This document shows, one piece after another, positions 18,154-29,168 of a stretch of 64,000 bases of DNA; positions within the stretch are counted from its first letter, which is position 1, and each line of letters starts with the position of its first letter. The notes beneath the pieces were generated by a model. The model ran no database searches. It worked only from the letters and a program-made list of their open reading frames with translations, and was not told the origin of the DNA. Source of the stretch: an uncultured Pelagibacteraceae bacterium (GTDB lineage: Bacteria; Pseudomonadota; Alphaproteobacteria; Pelagibacterales; Pelagibacteraceae); assembly GCA_902571135.1 (NCBI GenBank), contig CACGAU010000007.1, forward strand, positions 18,994-82,993, read 5' to 3'. Position numbers and translations under genes: made by a program.

Positions 18154-19566
18154 ATGAATAATTTTTTTAACAAATCTGATTTAACAAGACAAGATGCAGA
18201 TAAAATAGTGTCTGAAACACTAAATAATTGTGATGACGGTGAGCTTTATTTAGAGGAGTCTAAATCAGAGTCAATTTTGTTAGATGACAATAAAATAAAA
18301 AGCTCAAACTATAGTTCTGATTTAGGATTTGGTTTAAGAGCCATTTCAGATGAGGTTGTTGCCTATTCTTATTCAAATGAAATATCAAAAGATTCACTAA
18401 AAAATTCTTCAGAAAACCTTAAATCGACTCTTAAATCAATTAAAGGCACATATAATCATGAAATTCCAAAATCTAACAAAAAATTTTATGAAGATATTAA
18501 TCCAATTGAACAAAAAACTTTAGACTCGAAATTAGAAGTTTTAAATAAAGTAAATGATTTTTTAAGAAAAAAAGATGGATCAGTAAAACAAGTGACTGCT
18601 AGTTTTGCTGGAGAGCAAAAATCAATTGAAATTATTCGATCAGGTGGAGAAGCGCTCACCGATATACGTCCATTAATTAGATTTAATGTCTCTGTAATGT
18701 TGGAAAAAAATGGAAGAAAAGAAACGGGAGTATATGGAATTGGTGGCAGACAATCTTATGATGATTATTTAAAAAATGATAATTGGAAAAATGTTTGTGA
18801 AGAGGCTTTTAGAATTGCATCAGTAAATTTAGAAAGCAAACCAGCACCTGCAGGTGAGATGAAAGTAGTCTTAGGACCTGGTTGGCCTGCCATATTAATT
18901 CATGAAGCAATTGGTCATGGTCTAGAAGGAGATTTTAATAGAAAAAAAACATCAGCATTTCACGATCTTATGGGAGAAAAAGTTGCAAGTGAGGGAGTAA
19001 CAATTGTTGATGATGGTACCATAGATAATAGAAGAGGTAGTTTAACTATTGATGATGAGGGAACGCCAACTGAGCGAACAGTTTTAATTGAAAATGGTAT
19101 TCTTAAAAACTTTATGCAAGACAGGCACAATGCAAGATTAATGAATACAAGATCTACCGGATCTGGAAGAAGAGAAAATTATAGACATATTGTTTTGCCA
19201 AGAATGAGAAATACAATGATGTTAAGTGGCAATCAAACTCAAGATGAGATGATCAAATCTGTTGATAAAGGAATTTTTGCAGTAAGTTTTGGAGGTGGCC
19301 AGGTAGATATTACATCTGGAAAATTTGTATTTAATTGTACTGAGGCTTACGAAATAAATAATGGTAAAATTGGATCTCCAATTAAAGGCGCAACACTTAT
19401 TGGTGATGGACCATCAATACTTAAAGAAGTATCGATGGTAGGAAATGATATGATGTTAGATCCAGGCATAGGAACTTGTGGAAAAGCAGGACAAGGAGTT
19501 CCTGTGGGAGTTGCTCAACCTTCAATTTTGATCGATAAAATGACAGTTGGTGGAACAAAACTTTAA
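18154..19566 (+). CDS. tldD: Metalloprotease TldD
   Basis: PAILIHEAIGHGLEGDFNRKKTSAF (HExxxH) TldD motif; followed by PmbA. Confidence 0.94.
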   Translation: MNNFFNKSDLTRQDADKIVSETLNNCDDGELYLEESKSESILLDDNKIKSSNYSSDLGFGLRAISDEVVAYSYSNEISKDSLKNSSENLKSTLKSIKGTYNHEIPKSNKKFYEDINPIEQKTLDSKLEVLNKVNDFLRKKDGSVKQVTASFAGEQKSIEIIRSGGEALTDIRPLIRFNVSVMLEKNGRKETGVYGIGGRQSYDDYLKNDNWKNVCEEAFRIASVNLESKPAPAGEMKVVLGPGWPAILIHEAIGHGLEGDFNRKKTSAFHDLMGEKVASEGVTIVDDGTIDNRRGSLTIDDEGTPTERTVLIENGILKNFMQDRHNARLMNTRSTGSGRRENYRHIVLPRMRNTMMLSGNQTQDEMIKSVDKGIFAVSFGGGQVDITSGKFVFNCTEAYEINNGKIGSPIKGATLIGDGPSILKEVSMVGNDMMLDPGIGTCGKAGQGVPVGVAQPSILIDKMTVGGTKL

Positions 19567-19572
19567 AGTATT

Positions 19573-20889
19573 ATGGTTAAGGATCAAGAATTTCTAAAAT
19601 CGAAAGCTTCATATTGTTTAGATTTAGCAAAAAAAATGGGAGCAACTGATGCAAGTGTTACAGTTGGTCACTCAATTTCAGAAACAGTTAATTTTAGAAA
19701 TAAATCCCTAGAAGCCTCAGATAGATCAGATGGATTGGCATTAAGTATAGAAACTTATTCGGGTAAAAGAAGGTCATCAATTTCATCATCAAATTTACTA
19801 GATGAAAATATAAAAACTTTAATTGAAAAATGCTTTGAAACTACAAAAATTACACCAGAGGATGAATTTAATTCTTTGCCTGATAAAAATTTATTAGCCA
19901 AACACATTAGTAGCCTTAATTTGTACGATGAAACAAGATTCGAAAACGATAAAAAAATAAAATATTTAAAAGATTTAGAGGAGTCTGCTTCAACAGATAG
20001 TCAAATTATAAATACAGAATCTAGTTTCACTGAAAATAAATCAAATTTTATACTAGCTAATAGTGACGGTTTCTGTGACGGTTATAAAACTTCTTCTTTT
20101 GCGGCTTCTTGTGTAACAGTTGCAAAAGATGAAAATAGCATGGAAAGAGACTACGAATTTTCTAGCAAACGTCATTTGTCTGATATTAAGCAAGCAATAG
20201 ATCTCGGAAATAAAGCTGCCAAGCAAACTATTAGAAAATTGAGCCCTAAAAAAATTGGAAGTGAGAAGATTAGCATAATTTTTGATAAAAGAATTTCAAA
20301 GGGGATGTTAAGTGCTTTTGCAAGTGCAATATCTGCCTCTGCAATTGCAAGAGGTACTTCATTTTTAAAGGATAAAATTGATCAACAGGTTTTTGCTAAT
20401 TCGATAAATGTAATTGATAAACCAGATATAATTAAAGGAATGGGTTCTCAAAATTTTGATTCAGAAGGTGTAAATTCAAATACATTACAACTTATAGAGA
20501 ATGGAATACTTAAAAATTATCTTGTGGACACTTACAATGGAAAAAAATTAAATTTAAAATCAAATGGAAGAAGTGGTGGAACTACCAATTTATATTTTGA
20601 AAAAGGAAATATAAGCTATGAGGATCTTATGAAAAAAAATTCAAGAAGTCTTTATATTACTGAAACTATTGGCCACGGATCTAATCTTGTAACAGGAGAT
20701 TATTCAGTAGGGGCCACTGGTTTTTTAGTTGAAGATGGAGAATTTAAATATCCTGTTAATGAAATAACAATTGCTGGTAATTTTAAGGATATGTTCAAAA
20801 ATATAATTTTAGCTAATGATTTAGAATTTGAATATTCAGTCAATTCACCAACTATGATGATAGAAGGTATGACTGTTGCAGGAAAATGA
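19573..20889 (+). CDS. pmbA: TldE/PmbA protein
   Basis: TldD/PmbA family N-terminus and C-terminus GHGSNLVTGDYSVGATGFLVEDGEF. Confidence 0.93.
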   Translation: MVKDQEFLKSKASYCLDLAKKMGATDASVTVGHSISETVNFRNKSLEASDRSDGLALSIETYSGKRRSSISSSNLLDENIKTLIEKCFETTKITPEDEFNSLPDKNLLAKHISSLNLYDETRFENDKKIKYLKDLEESASTDSQIINTESSFTENKSNFILANSDGFCDGYKTSSFAASCVTVAKDENSMERDYEFSSKRHLSDIKQAIDLGNKAAKQTIRKLSPKKIGSEKISIIFDKRISKGMLSAFASAISASAIARGTSFLKDKIDQQVFANSINVIDKPDIIKGMGSQNFDSEGVNSNTLQLIENGILKNYLVDTYNGKKLNLKSNGRSGGTTNLYFEKGNISYEDLMKKNSRSLYITETIGHGSNLVTGDYSVGATGFLVEDGEFKYPVNEITIAGNFKDMFKNIILANDLEFEYSVNSPTMMIEGMTVAGK

Positions 20890-21857
20890 GTAGTTATTGT
20901 GTAATTGGCTCTGGAATTTCTGGAGCAACAATAGCTAATTTATTAAGTAAAAAAAATTCTGTACATATTTATGACAAAGCTCGAGGTCCAGGTGGTAGAT
21001 CTTCTTTTAAAAGATTAAATAAGTCAAAAGGATTTGACCATGGTGCACAATATATTTCTCCTAAATCAATTCAATTTAAAAAATTTGTTGAAAAATTATG
21101 TAAAAAAAAAATTTTAAAAAAATGGGGTGGCAAACATGTTTTTTTACATAAGTTAAAAAAAGAAAATAAAAATCATGTTAAAATAATTGGCTGCAAAGGC
21201 AACAATGATATTAGCAAACATCTAATAAAGAATCTAAAATGTAATTTTCAAAGTGAGTTAGAGCAGATTAAATATATTAAAAATAAATGGAAATTAGATT
21301 TTAAGAACAACCAAACAAAATATTATGATAAATTAATATTAACTTGTCCATTCCCACAATTAAAAAAATTATCAAAAAAATTTATAAAAGATCCGTTCAT
21401 CAAACAAAAAATTAAAATGGATGCAAATATTACAGTCATGATCGAAATTGAAAAAACAAATCAAAACATATCAAGTTATTTATTTGATGACAAAATTTTA
21501 GGATGGGCAGCTAAAGAAAACAGTAAAAAAAGATTTAAAAGTAATAATGATTTATGGACATTACAAAGCACAAACTTATGGGCAAATAAAAAAATAAATA
21601 AAAATAGAGAAAATAAAGAAAAAAATTCAAAGATTTTGATTGATCGATTTTTTAAACTTACTGAAATTAAAAAAACAAAAACACTAACTTCATTAAACCA
21701 TGGTTGGAAATATTCCTCAAATTCAAGACCCTTAAAAGTTAAAAGTTATTGGAATACTAAATTAAATTTAGGTGTGTGTGCAGATTGGTTTGTAGGTCCT
21801 AGAGTAGAAGCTGGATGGATAAGTGCAAACGATCTTTTTAAAAAAATAAATAAATAA
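20886..21857 (+). CDS. FAD-dependent amine oxidoreductase (renalase-like)
   Basis: CVIGSGISGATIANLLSKKNSVHIYDKARGPGGRSS Rossmann motif; C-terminal GVCADWFVGPRVEAGWISA. Confidence 0.8.
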   Translation: MSSYCVIGSGISGATIANLLSKKNSVHIYDKARGPGGRSSFKRLNKSKGFDHGAQYISPKSIQFKKFVEKLCKKKILKKWGGKHVFLHKLKKENKNHVKIIGCKGNNDISKHLIKNLKCNFQSELEQIKYIKNKWKLDFKNNQTKYYDKLILTCPFPQLKKLSKKFIKDPFIKQKIKMDANITVMIEIEKTNQNISSYLFDDKILGWAAKENSKKRFKSNNDLWTLQSTNLWANKKINKNRENKEKNSKILIDRFFKLTEIKKTKTLTSLNHGWKYSSNSRPLKVKSYWNTKLNLGVCADWFVGPRVEAGWISANDLFKKINK

Positions 21858-21859
21858 TT

Positions 21860-22540
21860 TTATTCAAGATTTTTTAAGCGATATTCCCAATTTCCCATTC
21901 TCTCATATGTAATTTTAACAATCACTGAAGTTTTTTTATCAAGCCAAATGTTGAAATTTAATTTTTTATCTTCTGGAAGAGACATATCTTTAGATGTAAG
22001 TTTGAAATGATCTGTTTCGTATTGTTTGCCATTAATTGAAATATTTTCCTTATCAATAAAAGTAACTATTTGTTCTTTTATACTTCCAGAAATAGGGCTT
22101 ATTTGGCTTTCTGCTTGTAAAATTTTATGACTCCACCAATTTCCAATAATATTTTTAATAGAAGCTTCACCTGAGTATGAAGATCCTTTAATATCAAATT
22201 TTTTATTATTTTTATCTAGTTTTAAGTTAACAAATTTTTCTTTTTTATTTTGAAGTGTCTTTGATTGAAAAGATATTAAATTATCTTTTAAATAGATTTC
22301 TTCTCCATATCCCTCTACTTTAAATATTGTTGCAGATAGTAATTTTACCTCAAATTTATATTGATTTTTTACTATCGTTTTTTCACCATCTCTTTTAAAA
22401 TAATAATTATTATATCCGATTACTTCATCATTTCTCAAGATCTCCATTTCTATTTTGTCAAATTTGTTATAATGACCTATATGAGCTAGAGAAATTGATG
22501 AGAAAAATACAACAAGTAAAATAATTGCAAACTTTTTCAT
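21860..22540 (-). CDS. Secreted protein of unknown function (DUF6134-like)
   Basis: Signal peptide, beta-rich sequence with VIVKITYERMGNWEYRL C-terminus. Confidence 0.55.
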   Translation of the reverse strand: MKKFAIILLVVFFSSISLAHIGHYNKFDKIEMEILRNDEVIGYNNYYFKRDGEKTIVKNQYKFEVKLLSATIFKVEGYGEEIYLKDNLISFQSKTLQNKKEKFVNLKLDKNNKKFDIKGSSYSGEASIKNIIGNWWSHKILQAESQISPISGSIKEQIVTFIDKENISINGKQYETDHFKLTSKDMSLPEDKKLNFNIWLDKKTSVIVKITYERMGNWEYRLKNLE

Positions 22541-22593
22541 TTGCTGGTTACAATATTAGAATTTTTCATTAATAGATATAGCTTATTACAATT

Positions 22594-23241
22594 ATGTTTT
22601 TAAAAATAAAAAAAATTCCAAAAGTAAAATGGAGTTCAGAAAAACCATTTAATTTTAAACCAAAATTTTCTACATTTTTCTTCTTATGTTTTGGTTTGTC
22701 TTTATTTGGATTAGGTGAAGGATTGTTAATTGTTTCATTCACAGGAGCCTCTCCCTGGAGTGTTTTAGCCCAAGGTATTTCTTTAAATGTTAATTTAAGT
22801 ATTGGAACTATCACTTTATTAATAAGTATTGCTGTTTTAATTTTATGGATTCCTCTTGGGCAAAAACCAGGGATGGGCACAATATTTAATGCTTTGATAA
22901 TTGCAATTATGATTGATCTTTGTATTAAATATGTTCCAACACCATCAAATTATATTCATCAATTATTTTTAGCTGTAATTTCTGTAATCATGGTTGGAAT
23001 AGGCGGGGGTATTTACTTAGTATCAAATTTAGGAGCCGGTCCTAGAGATGGGCTTATGATAGGATTACAAAAAGTAACAAATTTTCCTATAGCTGTAGTA
23101 AGAGCAACATTAGAAATTTCAGTTGTAAGTATTGGATGGTATTTAGGAGGAACAGTAGGGGTTGGAACTTTATTGTTCGCATTTGGCATAGGTCCTTGTG
23201 TTGCTCTAGGACTTTATTTAGTTGATAAAACTTTTGATTAG
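22594..23241 (+). CDS. YczE/YitT-like integral membrane protein
   Basis: Five predicted TM segments, GASPWSVLAQGISL and GAGPRDGLMIGL motifs. Confidence 0.7.
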   Translation: MFLKIKKIPKVKWSSEKPFNFKPKFSTFFFLCFGLSLFGLGEGLLIVSFTGASPWSVLAQGISLNVNLSIGTITLLISIAVLILWIPLGQKPGMGTIFNALIIAIMIDLCIKYVPTPSNYIHQLFLAVISVIMVGIGGGIYLVSNLGAGPRDGLMIGLQKVTNFPIAVVRATLEISVVSIGWYLGGTVGVGTLLFAFGIGPCVALGLYLVDKTFD

Positions 23242-25064
23242 GCTGCAGCTATAGCTTTTTCGCTTTTTTTTCTTTCGTGGGGATCAAGAATTGCTTTTCT
23301 CAATCTACATGAGTCTGGAGTTATCTCTAAAGCTTCATCTGTATTAAGCATACTTAATTGTTCTGCAATTGACATTTTTCTTACAGGTGTAAGTACAACA
23401 TTCTCATCTGTGCCCTGAGTTCTCATATTTGTAAGTTTCTTACCCTTCATTACATTTATGATCATATCACCTGGTTTTGGTGAAAGACCAACAATCATTC
23501 CAGGATAAACAGAGTCATTATGTGTAACAAACATTTCTCCTCTCGCCTGTAAGTTAAAGATTGCGAATGCAACAGCTTTTCCTTGTTCCATCGAGATTAA
23601 AGCTCCATTTCTTCTACCCTCCATTTCTCCTTCAAAAGGACCATAGCTATGGAATATTCTGTTGATCACTCCGTTTCCTTTTGTAAGTGTAAGAAATCTA
23701 CTTGTGTACCCCATTAGGCCTCTAGTAGGTGCGTGAAAAATTAATCTTTTTTTGTTAGTTCCAGTATCTTTTAATTCTATTAGTTTACCTTTTCTTCTAT
23801 TCATTGAGTCAATTACTTTTGATGAATGTTCTTCATCAAGGTCCATAGTAATTTCTTCAATTGGCTCGAGTTTATTTCCACTCTCATCAGTTTTGTATAA
23901 AACCTTTGGAGGGCTAACTGTCATTTCAAAACCCTCTCTTCTCATTTGAGTTAAAAGAATTTCTAACATTAGCTCACCTCTACCACTTACAACAAAAGAG
24001 TCTTTACCCTCGTTTTCTGAAAATGTAATACCAACATTATTTTGAGCTTCTTGAACCAATCTATCTCTTATTTGAGTGCTGGTTAGTTTCTTACCTTCAG
24101 TTCCAGCTAAAGGTGAAGTATTTACAGTAATTGTAATTGACATTGTAGGAGGATCTATTGGAGTCGCAGGGATCGGTTCATTTACCTCTAGGTCACATAT
24201 TGTATCAGCAACGTTTGCTTTTTCTAACCCAGCAACAACAACAATATCCCCAGCTTCACCAACATCTATTGGAACTTTTTTAGTTCCTTCATATCTAAAT
24301 ATTTTTGTTAATTTTCCTTCGTCAACTATATCACCATTTAAATTGATTGCTTTTATTGATTGATTAGCTTTCGCGGTGCCTTGTGTAATTCTTCCAACCA
24401 AACTTCTTCCTAAAAAACTATCTGCATAAAGTAGTGTTGATAACATTGCAAAAGGTTTAGTTTTATCAAGTTCGGCAGGTTTTACATGATCAACAATTAA
24501 ATCTAACAAAGGATTTAAATTTTCTCTTGGACCATCAACTTCATGATCAGCCCAACCTGATCTTCCACTTGCATAAAGAACTGGAAAATCTAATTGTTCT
24601 TCATTTGCATCTAAGCTAACAAATAAATCAAATGTTTCATCTAAAACTTCATTAGCTCTTTGATCAGCTTTATCTAATTTATTAATAACAACAATTGGCT
24701 TTAATCCTTGTTTCAGTGCTTTTGATAATACAAATTTTGTTTGAGGCATAACACCCTCTGCAGAGTCAATTAATAGTAATGCTCCATCTGCCATACTTAA
24801 AACTCTTTCAACTTCAGCAGCAAAATCTCTATGGCCTGGAGTATCGATTATATTTATTCTTGAATTGTTCCAGTTAATTGAAGCAGGTTTAGCTAAAATT
24901 GTAATTCCTCTTTCTTTCTCGAGCTCTCCCGAGTCCATTAATCTTTCATCAACAACTTCATTCTCTCTAAATGAACCGCTTTGTTTCATTAAATTATCAA
25001 TTAGAGTAGTTTTGCCATGATCAACATGGGCTATAATTGTGATGTTTCTTATATTATTGCTCAT
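23238..25064 (-). CDS. typA: Ribosome-associated GTPase TypA/BipA
   Basis: MSNNIRNITIIAHVDHGKTTLIDNLMKQSG, RGITILAKPASI, DTPGHRDF, VINKLDK. Confidence 0.97.
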   Translation of the reverse strand: MSNNIRNITIIAHVDHGKTTLIDNLMKQSGSFRENEVVDERLMDSGELEKERGITILAKPASINWNNSRINIIDTPGHRDFAAEVERVLSMADGALLLIDSAEGVMPQTKFVLSKALKQGLKPIVVINKLDKADQRANEVLDETFDLFVSLDANEEQLDFPVLYASGRSGWADHEVDGPRENLNPLLDLIVDHVKPAELDKTKPFAMLSTLLYADSFLGRSLVGRITQGTAKANQSIKAINLNGDIVDEGKLTKIFRYEGTKKVPIDVGEAGDIVVVAGLEKANVADTICDLEVNEPIPATPIDPPTMSITITVNTSPLAGTEGKKLTSTQIRDRLVQEAQNNVGITFSENEGKDSFVVSGRGELMLEILLTQMRREGFEMTVSPPKVLYKTDESGNKLEPIEEITMDLDEEHSSKVIDSMNRRKGKLIELKDTGTNKKRLIFHAPTRGLMGYTSRFLTLTKGNGVINRIFHSYGPFEGEMEGRRNGALISMEQGKAVAFAIFNLQARGEMFVTHNDSVYPGMIVGLSPKPGDMIINVMKGKKLTNMRTQGTDENVVLTPVRKMSIAEQLSMLNTDEALEITPDSCRLRKAILDPHERKKSEKAIAAA

Positions 25065-25149
25065 AAATTCTGGCTCTTATACATATTTAAAAGGATATTA
25101 AAACTCAAAAAAACTCATAACTGGCTTGAATAATTTTCAAAATTCAGGA

Positions 25150-25269
25150 TTAATTTGTCTTTTTTTGCTTATCTTTTTTAAGTTTTCTTTTTTCTTTAAA
25201 GCTCAATTTAGGTTTTTTTTTAACACTAGAGTCTTTAAATGATTTACCACTATATCTTTTCGACATCAT
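25150..25269 (-). CDS. 39-aa Lys-rich small protein
   Basis: Read directly from minus strand: MMSKRYSGKSFKDSSVKKKPKLSFKEKRKLKKDKQKKTN*; not in supplied ORF track (below size cutoff). Confidence 0.5.
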   Translation of the reverse strand: MMSKRYSGKSFKDSSVKKKPKLSFKEKRKLKKDKQKKTN

Positions 25270-25281
25270 TAAACTTCACAT

Positions 25282-25312
25282 AAAAAAAAGGCCATCTTAA
25301 GATGGCCTTTTA
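25282..25312 (-). terminator. Intrinsic terminator, best T-tract on minus strand, with no annotated upstream gene
   Basis: AAAAGGCCATCTTAAGATGGCCTTTT perfect palindrome (25286-25311); on the minus strand it is followed by eight Ts. Confidence 0.75.
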
Positions 25313-25450
25313 AATTTTGTTTATAAAATGATGAATTACATTCTATTTAAGTAATTCTATAATTACTGATTTACTTATCTTTTTTTAAAATTATTCATCA
25401 TTGTTCATCATTTTAAGGGTCAAATTCAAAAGGAAATCAAAAGATTTGTT
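25282..25450 (-). ncRNA. Candidate structured small RNA (5' end not determined)
   Basis: Orphan minus-oriented terminator; outer inverted repeat 25325-25335/25404-25414; inner hairpin 25350-25356/25361-25367; no convincing ORF. Confidence 0.4.
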
Positions 25451-25529
25451 CATTGAAATTTGTATTAGATAACAAAATATGTTTAATTTTAAATATTAAA
25501 AGAATAATTTCTATTTTTTTATATCATCA

Positions 25530-26981
25530 ATGAACAAAATGAATGATTTTGAAAAAGCAAAACAATTGTTTCAACAAGGATTAAATAATTTACAAGATGA
25601 AAACTATGATGATGCCGAAGAAAAACTTTTAGAATGTTTAAAGTTAGTACCCAATAGAATTTCAACAATTCAAAATTTAATTGCCATATATATTGCTACA
25701 GAACAGAAAAATAAATTAAAAGAAATATTAAACTCACACAACCATCTAATTAATGAACAAGAAATACAATATGGTTTTGCTTTTGATCAATACTTTGATA
25801 AAAATTATTCAAAGTCAATTGAAATCTGTAAAAAATTAATAAATTTAGATAACTTCAAGTATTCTATTAGTGATTTATTAGCATCAAATTTCAAAAAGCA
25901 AAAATTATTTTTACAATCTTTAAAGATATATAAAAAAAAATTAAAAGAAAAAAAGGATTATTTAATTTATTACAATATTGGTACTCTTTTTTTAGATTTA
26001 GGTCGAATTAATAAAGCAATATATTATTTTAAAAAAAGTGAAGATTTAAAAAAAATTGATAACTCAAATTTATGGAATTTATCATTATGTTATCTAACCT
26101 TAGGAAATTTAGATAAAGGATTTGATTTATATGAGTACAGATGGTTAAAAAAATTTAACAAACCAATAAAAAAATTTGAGAACATCAAAACTCCATTAAA
26201 TACTGATGAGATCATTAATAGAAATATTTTAATATCTGATGAACAAGGATTAGGAGATACTATACAATTTTCTAGATTTGTAATTGAATTATTGAAATAT
26301 ACAAAGAAAATTACTTTTGTTGTTAACGCTAAACTTGTAAAATTATTATCAAATTTAAATGAAAATATTCATGTTATTGAGTATAATGATTTAAAAACAA
26401 ACAATTTTGATTTTCACTTATCATTATGTAGTTTACCCACATTTCTGAGAATTAAAGATATAAATGATATCAATTATTATCCTCTAAATTTTGATAATAA
26501 TAATAAAATAAATTTAGATAAAAATAATATTAATATTGGTTTATCATGGTCGGGCAATCCAAATTTTCCCTTAGATGAGTACAGATCAATATCATTTGAA
26601 AATTTTAAAGAAATTTTGAATATAAAAAGAATAAATTTCTTTAAGTTATCTCAAAATATTAGAAATCAGGAGTTTTTAAATTATAATTCATTTTCAAATT
26701 TGTTTGATTTTGGTGATAAATCTCTTTTTGAAGTATCTGAAGTTATGAAGGAACTTGATTTAGTTATTTCCTCCGATACATCAATTATTCATTTGGCAGG
26801 AATATTAGATATTAAATCTATTCTATTACTAAATTATAATTCAGATTGGAGATGGTTTGAAGATGATAAAAAAACTGTTTGGTATCCATCTGTTGAAATT
26901 ATTAAACAAAAAACTTTTAATTCATGGGATAATGTTTTTTATGAATTAAAAGAAAAAATAGAAAAATTAACTTATAAATAA
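25530..26981 (+). CDS. TPR-repeat protein with C-terminal glycosyltransferase-9-like domain
   Basis: N-terminal TPR-like repeats; C-terminal NINIGLSWSGNPNFPLDEYRSI and DLVISSDTSIIHLAGIL. Confidence 0.8.
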   Translation: MNKMNDFEKAKQLFQQGLNNLQDENYDDAEEKLLECLKLVPNRISTIQNLIAIYIATEQKNKLKEILNSHNHLINEQEIQYGFAFDQYFDKNYSKSIEICKKLINLDNFKYSISDLLASNFKKQKLFLQSLKIYKKKLKEKKDYLIYYNIGTLFLDLGRINKAIYYFKKSEDLKKIDNSNLWNLSLCYLTLGNLDKGFDLYEYRWLKKFNKPIKKFENIKTPLNTDEIINRNILISDEQGLGDTIQFSRFVIELLKYTKKITFVVNAKLVKLLSNLNENIHVIEYNDLKTNNFDFHLSLCSLPTFLRIKDINDINYYPLNFDNNNKINLDKNNINIGLSWSGNPNFPLDEYRSISFENFKEILNIKRINFFKLSQNIRNQEFLNYNSFSNLFDFGDKSLFEVSEVMKELDLVISSDTSIIHLAGILDIKSILLLNYNSDWRWFEDDKKTVWYPSVEIIKQKTFNSWDNVFYELKEKIEKLTYK

Positions 26982-26982
26982 A

Positions 26983-27012
26983 AAACCCCCAGAAATTTCT
27001 TTCTGAGGGTTT
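26983..27012. terminator. Bidirectional intrinsic terminator
   Basis: AAACCCCCAGAAATTTCTTTCTGAGGGTTT hairpin with one mismatch between convergent genes. Confidence 0.8.
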
Positions 27013-27061
27013 CTAATTTGTTTAACTCTTCTAAGTAGAATGTTTTGGTCGGGGAACCGTA

Positions 27062-28735
<1,674 letters not shown>

Positions 28736-28745
28736 TTAAATTAAA

Positions 28746-29036
28746 TTACTTACCTGAAATACCCATAATGTCAGACTCTTTCATTATGCTGTATTCTTTC
28801 CCATTAATTTTGACTTCAGTTCCTGACCATTTGCCAAATAATACTTTATCACCAACTTTAACGTCCATTGGAATTATTTTTCCATCTTCTGTCTTTGCTC
28901 CACCACCAATAGCAACAACTTTGCCCTCTTGAGGTTTTTCTTGAGCTGTGTCAGGGATAATTATTCCTCCAGCAGTTTTTTCACTACTGTCTAATACTTC
29001 AATTAAAACTCTGTCATGTAACGGTTTAAACTTCAT
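28746..29036 (-). CDS. groES: Co-chaperonin GroES
   Basis: [38 protein letters not shown]; start re-assigned to MKFKPL. Confidence 0.97.
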   Translation of the reverse strand: MKFKPLHDRVLIEVLDSSEKTAGGIIIPDTAQEKPQEGKVVAIGGGAKTEDGKIIPMDVKVGDKVLFGKWSGTEVKINGKEYSIMKESDIMGISGK

Positions 29037-29073
29037 AAATTCTCCTTTATAATTCTTTATAAATATGAGCTTC

Positions 29074-29101
29074 ATATAGATATTTCACTGTCTATTTCAA
29101 G
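29074..29101 (-). promoter_or_regulatory. Putative sigma32 heat-shock promoter of groESL
   Basis: Minus strand CTTGAA (29101-29096), 16-bp spacer, CTATAT (29079-29074); same geometry as hsp20 promoter. Confidence 0.55.
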
Positions 29102-29168
29102 ATTAGAAACTCTTTTGGATATTAATATTGCTAGGAAATTCTTGATTTTATGGTTTATACCATAAAAT

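Noticed and set aside
23752-24363. Plus-strand ORFs opposite typA
   Set aside because: Shadow ORFs of a clearly coding minus-strand gene.
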